Source: Neelides folsomi (taxonomy: Eukaryota > Arthropoda > Collembola > Neelipleona > Neelidae). From it: 22,264 nt of DNA. This document shows positions 19,601 to 22,264 of the stretch, piece by piece (within the stretch, counting starts at the first letter, position 1; each line of letters opens with the position of its first letter). The notes below the pieces were generated by a model. That model was not told the DNA's origin. It ran no database searches and was given only the letters and a program-made list of their open reading frames with translations. Location: positions 1 to 22,264 of the forward strand of contig JAQGBZ010000659.1 of NCBI GenBank assembly GCA_034687125.1, given 5' to 3'. A program made the position numbers and the translations under genes.

Positions 19601-21579
19601 AAGTACATGACTCGCCTCCTGCAAGCCGTCCATAAGACCGAATCCATCCGACTATAACACCTGACAGGAATTCCAGACTACTCCCAATCCCTCACATCTC
19701 TTCGCACCATGCAGTGATGGTTTCTAGGGCTAAGCGTCTTGGTGACAAAGCACATAAGCAAAGTGTCCAGCAACCTCATCGACCACCTTGAGGACAAGGA
19801 CGCCAGAAAGGGAATTTCAAACAACGAGGAATCAAAACTTTCCCTTTTAATAATTCTTTTGTTGAACTTGCTTTTGAAGTTTGAAAAAACCTTCATGGAT
19901 TGTTTTTTCATCAGATCGCGTTCTCAATTCACCCAATTTCAATGATAACTTTCAATGACAAATTGGTATTGTTTTAATAAATAAATGCACCTTATATCTT
20001 AAATCTGGTGTAGTTTCATAATAAACAATTGAATTAAAATCAAATCGCAACTGAAATGAATTGCGTTATTGCGTACCTTGCATTATAAACAATTTACTTT
20101 TAAAGTAAATTTAATGGAAAATTCAAATTCAAACACACCGACTAAATTTTTATATGGAGTCTTTTGAAATCTGGATTGAGAAAATGAGCTTTTGTATAAC
20201 TAATCTATTTACTATTTGGAAGTTTTGATCACTTAATGTTACTATGTTTAGAATTAATTGATTCTGTTCATAAGAATTGGAAAATTTGCGAATCTGTAAA
20301 AATAATAGAAATTACATTTGCTCATTTCCTTGGTGTGTTATAAATATTTATTAAATTTAGCAAGAATCAATTATTTATTAACAACCTACTGGATTCTTGC
20401 TGAAGTTGAATTAATTTATCCTTGTAAATGAGTTAATGAACAAATTAGTGAAGAGCAAGGTTAACGCACCATGATGAATGTTGTGGTTAGTAAAAATTAC
20501 AAAAAATAAGCCGCATAGTTTTACAAGTGCTTTGCATTACACAGTTGGTTTTATGAAGCGAAATGATGAAATAAACCATTTAAATCCCTTTCAAGCCTTT
20601 TCTACTAATAAAAAACGTTCAATTTCATTCTCGATGTTAATTCTCTAGGGAAAGAATCTTCATTGAACTTGAAAGTGAGGGGATTTAATTACCTATCGTA
20701 ACTTATTATCTGACTATAAAAGATGAACAAATGTTCTGAATATTTGTTCTAAAACAAGATAAATAACCAATTGACGATTCTCATTTTCTTGTTAACAAAG
20801 GGAGAGTTCAAGACGGTTCATTGGAAACACTTGAAACAAAGAATCTTGCCAATAAAACCGTGAATTACTCTACATCAAAGTAGTACATAAGGTACATGTA
20901 TGGCTATTTACCTCTTATTATTATAATTAGTAAAATTATCAAAGTGCGGAATAAAAGCATCTACTGTAATTCTATAGCTTCAATCCTCTTCACCAATATT
21001 ACAAACGGGCATCCCAAGAACACATACCTATCATACTTATAGTGACTATTAAAAATTAAAATGTACAAAGAAGCATGAAGAGGCAATTATTGCATTTTAA
21101 ATAAATCGGAGAAGGTTTACCTGGAAATACTTGACGCCCACTCCGGACCTAATTAATGAAATTCATATATTAGTGATATTAATTCGATCGCAAACATCCA
21201 TTATCATTTCATGCCTAAGTGGCTAAATATTCTATTTACACAATTACACAAAAACAATTTAATTTCTTCTACTATTGTATTATCTTAACTCAAGAATGTC
21301 TCTTGAGAGGAATAGAAAGTTGAGGAAAATAAAAGTTGTATCGAATCCATAGGAAAAGATAGGACCCGGCTTGTATGTGCACAAGTACCTTAAAAGTGAG
21401 TTATAAAATAAATAGTAATGTTATCTCACAAGATCGCCGCTCCCCTTCTTCCCAACCTTCCCAACATCAGCAAGGAGCGAATATGTCTCGTCGGTGGTTG
21501 GGACGGAGGCGACGAAAGAGACAAAGGTCAAAAAGACGAGGTGACGAAAGCAGAGGATTCTTCTTCGTAACCAACCCAT
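10573..21579 (-). CDS. Secreted protein with four tandem MAM domains (17 coding exons)
   Basis: Spliced CDS, high to low coordinate: 21579-21430, 21148-21121, 19660-19466, 19390-19267, 18381-18171, 16372-16196, 16062-15906, 13907-13723, 13612-13528, 12668-12498, 12444-12333, 12238-12043, 11886-11799, 11648-11381, 11072-10961, 10889-10718, 10631-10573. The sum is 2490 nt, or 829 residues plus TAA, with no internal stop and every intron GT-AG. Domains: signal peptide about 1-25; basic pro-like segment 26-77; MAM1 78-270; MAM2 274-436; MAM3 450-625; MAM4 639-809; tail 810-829. Each MAM keeps four cysteines (78/89/162/270, 274/281/354/436, 450/457/528/625, 639/646/712/809) and the family landmarks C-x-F, CxW, CLxF, EG and the AIDD-like motif before the last Cys. 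N-x-S/T sites lie at 95, 292, 624 and 650. MAM domains are extracellular beta-sandwich modules used for adhesion and dimerisation. No LDLa, protease or membrane segment is visible, so a secreted adhesion or matrix role is inferred. No orthologue can be named. Confidence 0.88.
10718..10889 (-). CDS. Exon 16: C-terminal part of MAM4
   Basis: Residues 754-810. Reads VQIWKLTAIDLDTVRPEWRH, QVSAVASSQLRIILEGQANN and GGFAVDELTLTHIDCP (final Cys 809): the 'lW.......W', EG and AVDEL landmarks. Unlike the first three MAMs, no intron separates the W-W part from the EG part. The acceptor is ATGTCACAG|GTTC and the donor is CCGA|GTAAGTG in phase 1. Confidence 0.92.
10961..11072 (-). CDS. Exon 15: MAM4 middle with acidic insert
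   Basis: Residues 716-753. Reads WYAAFGAGESTLLRVLTQEA, then a hydrophilic acidic stretch, DADSSSGNDEPEPAP. The first part matches the strand after CLxF-W ('Y.....G.L.V'). The acidic insert is specific to this domain and is cut by a phase-0 donor, GCTCCG|GTGAAT. The acceptor is TTGAAAAG|GTACGC. Confidence 0.9.
11073..11380 (-). other. Intron 14 (308 bp)
   Basis: Phase 2, donor TTG|GTAAGT and acceptor TTGAAAAG. The short plus-strand ORFs across it are antisense shadows of exon 15 and chance sequence. Confidence 0.8.
11381..11648 (-). CDS. Exon 14: linker and N-terminal half of MAM4
   Basis: Residues 627-715, the longest coding exon. After a linker (TIPSSAEVSQSQ) it reads CSFEKDLCAWKNTSTDPVYR, then GAPVGYAYFD, GPPVRLVSPLVPETGEKFC and FSFW (third Cys 712). 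The phase-1 intron that splits MAM1 and MAM3 before the G-x-YM motif is absent here. A perfect donor-like AGGTGAGTCA lies inside the exon (11621-11630) in the linker and could serve as an alternative splice site. The used donor is TTTTG|GTAAGT in phase 2. Confidence 0.92.
11799..11886 (-). CDS. Exon 13: end of MAM3
   Basis: Residues 598-626. VVIEGVHGSSRANGFMAIDD then IAFFEGNCT is a MAM ending (EG, AIDDI, final Cys 625). N624-C-T is a possible glycosylation site that overlaps the last cysteine. The acceptor is AAATCTAG|GTTG and the donor is CACAA|GTCAGT, phase 1, just past the domain. Confidence 0.92.
12043..12238 (-). CDS. Exon 12: MAM3 C-terminal half
   Basis: Residues 532-597. Reads YYMHEPFIDTSGPSLGGLKV, then VTPIWRLYNQQSPVWKYAQA and ETDQYQ, giving the 'YHM.......G.L.V' and 'lW......g..W..a.v' landmarks. 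The acceptor is CATATTTAG|GTATT and the donor is TATCAA|GTAAATTG in phase 0. Confidence 0.92.
12333..12444 (-). CDS. Exon 11: MAM3 core
   Basis: Residues 495-531. Reads GNFMTLSGLNVQRAGDRAW, LSLMFKGS and PRCLSFW (third Cys 528), matching 'G.YM......GD.A.L.S.....CL.F'. The acceptor is TTTGAACAG|GGAAC, after an intron of only 53 bp, and the donor is TTCTG|GTTCGCC in phase 2. Without this exon, exons 10 and 12 are out of phase, which supports it independently of the domain match. Confidence 0.88.
12498..12668 (-). CDS. Exon 10: linker and start of MAM3
   Basis: Residues 438-494. A small Ala/Ser/Thr linker (SAPQTASAASGD) leads into CNFEIDECGWTNV, then DEMDWERRLGQNARTP and PDHTLGSPTG, the 'W.R..G......P..DHT.G...G' signature of MAM. 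The acceptor is AATATCCAG|GTGC and the donor is ACAG|GTCTTG in phase 1. Confidence 0.92.
12696..12731 (+). repeat. Left terminal inverted repeat of the MITE-like element
   Basis: Thirty-six bases, the exact reverse complement of 13054-13089. Starts CGGCTGAGTT and ends TTCCGGC. Confidence 0.9.
12812..12873. repeat. Inverted pair of (TTAGG)n telomere-like tracts
   Basis: TAGGTTAGGTTAG at 12812-12824 faces ACCTAACCTAACCTAAC at 12857-12873, separated by about 32 bases, so the strand can fold on itself. TTAGG is the common arthropod telomere unit. Here it lies inside the MITE-like element, not at a chromosome end. Confidence 0.75.
12901..13010. repeat. Degenerate TAGTTACCGTGACGGCA repeats
   Basis: Several imperfect copies: a palindromic GGTAGTTGCC/GGTAACTACC near 12902-12926, CAGCTACCGTGACGGCAT near 12937, GGTAGTTACCGTGACGGCAC near 12976, and a partial copy near 13001. 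A further outlying copy, GTAGTTGGCGTGACGGCAT, lies near 12740. They are subterminal repeats of the MITE-like element. Confidence 0.6.
13013..13042. repeat. Perfect 12-bp hairpin inside the MITE-like element
   Basis: TTATATCTTCCA and TGGAAGATATAA around a 6-base loop, AGTACA. Confidence 0.8.
13054..13089 (-). repeat. Right terminal inverted repeat of the MITE-like element
   Basis: Exact reverse complement of 12696-12731. The bases just outside the two repeats differ. Confidence 0.9.
13528..13612 (-). CDS. Exon 9: end of MAM2
   Basis: Residues 410-437. IIFEGEVGKNDLGDIAIDDI followed by SYAPGACP is a textbook MAM C-terminus (EG, GDIAIDDI, final Cys 436). The acceptor is CACATCTTAG|ATCAT and the donor is CCGA|GTAAGT, phase 1, right after the last cysteine. 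That is the same position and phase as the ends of MAM3 and MAM4. Confidence 0.94.
13723..13907 (-). CDS. Exon 8: MAM2 core, second part
   Basis: Residues 348-409. Reads GPDQPLCMRFWTHMFGNGIG, then SLRVIIHDTDD and VVWSLAGEAGNSWYQGQVPI, which are the CLxF-W, 'G.L.V' and 'W...G..W....V.I' landmarks of a MAM domain (third Cys 354). The acceptor is AATTTAG|GACCC and the donor is TTCAAG|GTAAAAAG in phase 0. The upstream intron, about 2.0 kb, is the longest in the gene. Confidence 0.93.
13908..15905 (-). other. Intron 7 (1998 bp)
   Basis: Phase 1, donor ACAG|GTGAGA and acceptor AATTTAG. Contains the TAA microsatellite and a small GGGTAT/ATACCC hairpin (14409-14429). No nested gene was seen on either strand. 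Confidence 0.8.
14706..14739. repeat. (TAA)n microsatellite with palindromic centre
   Basis: TTAATAATAATAATATTATTAATAATA-type run that is close to self-complementary. It lies in the intron between exons 7 and 8. Confidence 0.8.
15906..16062 (-). CDS. Exon 7: MAM2 core, first part
   Basis: Residues 296-347. Shows DRASYTHGGSSGGYAYIDSS followed by AGDKARLSSRAF, the D-x-T/S, G-x-YAY, 'GD.A.L.S' series typical of MAM domains. The acceptor is TTGTATTAG|GGGAG (phase 0) and the donor is ACAG|GTGAGAT (phase 1). These intron phases differ from those at similar places in MAM1 and MAM3. Confidence 0.92.
16196..16372 (-). CDS. Exon 6: end of MAM1 fused to start of MAM2
   Basis: Residues 237-295. Begins IYMEGIPRD and GFIAIDNLNLQTASNC (the EG and AIDN motifs, last Cys 270). 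After a linker of only three residues, PGH, it opens MAM2 with CNFDGGLCDWNN. The exon therefore spans a domain boundary without the phase-1 intron found at the other MAM boundaries. The acceptor is TATTCAG|ATTTAC and the donor is AGCTTA|GTAATT in phase 0. N292-W-S is a possible glycosylation site. Confidence 0.92.
16373..18170 (-). other. Intron 5 (1798 bp) with split inverted repeat
   Basis: Phase 0, donor CAG|GTAAAA and acceptor ATATTCAG. Holds the longest open frame of the window on the plus strand (131 codons at 16976-17371), which I do not accept as a gene, and the split inverted repeat at 17354-17469. Confidence 0.8.
17354..17469. repeat. Split 17-bp inverted repeat
   Basis: The right arm AGGAGTTTTGCCGTACA (17453-17469) is continuous. 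Its complement on the left is split into TGTACGGCA (17354-17362) and AAAACTCCT (17410-17418), separated by about 47 bases. Lies in the intron between exons 5 and 6. Confidence 0.55.
18171..18381 (-). CDS. Exon 5: C-terminal half of MAM1
   Basis: Residues 167-236. Starts YALSGLSPEKMRVLLHP, the strand after CLxF, and continues through VVLWETRDSTDGAWRAAEVV, the W ... W pair before the EG motif. It contains an unusual charged insertion (SLPEKPSTFEEFQLSRETDH) that makes MAM1 longer than MAM2. The acceptor is TTCCTTTAG|TTATGC and the donor is CACCAG|GTAAAATTT in phase 0. Confidence 0.92.
18382..19266 (-). other. Intron 4 (885 bp), nothing further seen
   Basis: Phase 2, donor AA|GTAATC and acceptor CCTTTAG. 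AT-rich with TATA/TACATA runs and a small CATACC/GGTATG inverted repeat near 18665. Confidence 0.8.
19267..19390 (-). CDS. Exon 4: middle part of MAM1
   Basis: Residues 125-166. Reads GGYMVFETSQIPNVPG, then SAVLEGPIVEP and finally GACLAFN, the G-x-YM, 'L.sP' and CLxF landmarks of a MAM core (third Cys at 162). The acceptor is TTTCAAG|GAGGC, and the donor is TTCAA|GTAATCC in phase 2. The intron to exon 3 is only 75 bp. Confidence 0.9.
19466..19660 (-). CDS. Exon 3: N-terminal part of MAM1
   Basis: Residues 60-124. The MAM1 start is seen as SCTFGNGDQITVCSW, followed by LQWELTTGANYNWLGGPP, matching the C-x-F ... CxW ... FxW/GP layout of the family. The acceptor is CTGGAATTCCTGTCAG|GTG (phase 1) and the donor is GAAG|GTTGGT (phase 1). 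A TGA in the same frame upstream (within 19661-19700) rules out a longer exon. N95-F-S is a possible glycosylation site. Confidence 0.88.
20092..20110. repeat. AT-rich palindrome ATTTACTTT/AAAGTAAAT
   Basis: 9-bp perfect arms around one T, in the same intron as the miRNA-like hairpin. Confidence 0.6.
20351..20409. repeat. miRNA-like hairpin
   Basis: Perfect 10-bp core AGCAAGAATC (20359-20368) / GATTCTTGCT (20392-20401). It extends outward by about seven or eight pairs with one mismatch and two G-T pairs, and has a 23-base loop. Lies in the intron between exons 2 and 3. Confidence 0.45.
21121..21148 (-). CDS. Exon 2: 28-nt microexon
   Basis: A 28-nt GC-richer segment flanked by TTAATTAG| and CCAG|GTAAACC. 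It encodes VRSGRQVFP plus one base, and it is the only piece I found that converts the phase-0 end of exon 1 into the phase-1 start of exon 3 without a stop. It completes an R-S-G-R motif at residues 52-55 just after the exon 1 junction, a furin-type R-x-x-R pattern. The call rests on splice signals and phase only, so a different small exon in intron 2 remains possible. Confidence 0.6.
21430..21579 (-). CDS. Exon 1: start codon and signal peptide
   Basis: Fifty codons starting MGWLRRRILCFRH, followed by a hydrophobic core (LVFLTFVSFVA, residues 14-24) and a plausible cleavage after S25 in VAS|VP, which is a typical secretory signal. An in-frame TGA at 21607-21609 lies ten codons upstream and no other ATG intervenes. 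The start context has G at -3 and G at +4. After the signal comes an acidic then lysine-rich stretch (TTDE ... KVGKKGSGDL). The exon ends in phase 0 at a good donor, CTT|GTGAGAT. Its assignment to the MAM gene rests on order, strand, phase and the need for a signal peptide. Confidence 0.75.
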
Positions 21580-22199
21580 TACTTTAATTGTTATTTTTGA
21601 GTCGTTTCAATTGTTCCAACAGTCAGTCACTTTGAGTTGAACAAGTTCCACTTGGGAATGGAATTAAGGAGTGGAGGGGCGAAAGGTGTTTCGGAATAAA
21701 CTCACCACGATCATTCTACTTACTCTCTGAGAATTACTCACCCTCGAGAGAAAAAAATCTGCAATGGAGGAGGGAGGGCAAGGAAACCGATTTGCGGTCG
21801 TATTTGTTCGGTCATTCACCGTTCAAGTTCCGACTCCGACTCAACTCCACAATGTTGGTTCACCTTAAACAAATCTCCCTTTCTTCATTTATTCACTCAG
21901 CACGCCGTCGAGAAGAAACGTTCAAAAATGTTTACAAGACGGGTTCCATGGAGACCCGGGGTTAAATTAGGTTACCTGCCCGCTCTCTTGAAACCAACCT
22001 GGAAATGAGGAGATGGAATTACCTTTCTCTTTCACCTTTCAAATCCCTCCCTGCGCCTATTAATCTATTCCATATTTTATTCATAAGTATAACAAGTGCA
22101 AATTGTTCTTGCTTTGCTAAGCACGAAACGGATATTTGAAATTTAAGGTCCCGGTTATCAATTTAAAGGTAGGTCATAATAATACAATATACCGCTTTG
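21580..22199 (-). promoter_or_regulatory. Upstream region and possible 5' UTR of the MAM gene
   Basis: GC-richer than the intergenic DNA on the left. On the minus strand it holds several donor-like sites before the start codon: AGG|GTGAGTAA near 21732-21743, GTG|GTGAGTTT near 21700-21710 and AGA|GTAAGTAG near 21720. A spliced 5' UTR is therefore possible. No confident TATA box or initiator was identified. Confidence 0.35.
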
Positions 22200-22251
22200 G
22201 CTTGAAAGATAGCCGGTGCTTAAAAGATAGCCGGGCTCGAAAGATAGCCGG
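22200..22251. repeat. Tandem repeat, three copies of GCTTGAAAGATAGCCGG
   Basis: 17-bp units at 22200-22216, 22218-22234 and 22235-22251, differing at one or two bases near the TTGA/TCGA position. The array sits at the extreme right of the window. Confidence 0.9.
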
Positions 22252-22264
22252 GGGTTCATTGTGA

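Larger units (their letters stand above)
19661..21120 (-). other. Intron 2 (1460 bp) with a coding-like patch near exon 3
   Basis: Donor CCAG|GTAAAC and acceptor CTGTCAG|GT. Most is AT-rich and holds the miRNA-like hairpin and the palindrome. The last ~170 bases (19661-19830) are GC-richer and coding-like but carry in-frame stops in the frame of exon 3. Confidence 0.6.

Overview
The window looks like AT-rich nuclear DNA from an arthropod. It has long AT-rich introns and intergenic DNA, GT-AG introns, and a short (TTAGG)n-type tract, which is the arthropod telomere motif. The general texture recalls parasitic copepods such as the salmon louse, but that is an impression, not a demonstrated assignment. 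No bacterial operons, rRNA, tRNA or CRISPR arrays were seen.

The right half (10573-21579, minus strand) holds one spliced gene that I could rebuild from end to end. It has 17 coding exons and 16 GT-AG introns, and every junction is in phase. It gives 2490 nt of CDS and an 829-residue protein: a signal peptide, a short basic pro-like segment with an R-x-x-R motif created partly by a 28-nt microexon, four consecutive MAM domains (about residues 78-270, 274-436, 450-625 and 639-809), and a short charged tail. Each MAM domain keeps four cysteines. No transmembrane segment was found after the signal peptide, so the product is most likely a secreted extracellular adhesion or matrix-type protein. 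Exon 2 and the last exon are the least certain parts.

The introns carry the other structure. The intron between exons 9 and 10 holds a 394-bp MITE-like element with perfect 36-bp terminal inverted repeats, inverted (TTAGG)n-like arms and nested hairpins. Other introns hold a split inverted repeat (17354-17469), a miRNA-like hairpin (20351-20409) and a TAA microsatellite.

The left 10.5 kb is mostly AT-rich intergenic DNA in which I find no convincing gene. It contains a cysteine-rich, coding-like islet at 8687-8869 (minus) with a tiny ORF beside it, a perfect 14-bp hairpin with two inverted TGAGTCA motifs near 5009-5043, and simple repeats. Both window ends lie in short tandem repeats of about 17 bp, as is common where contigs break.
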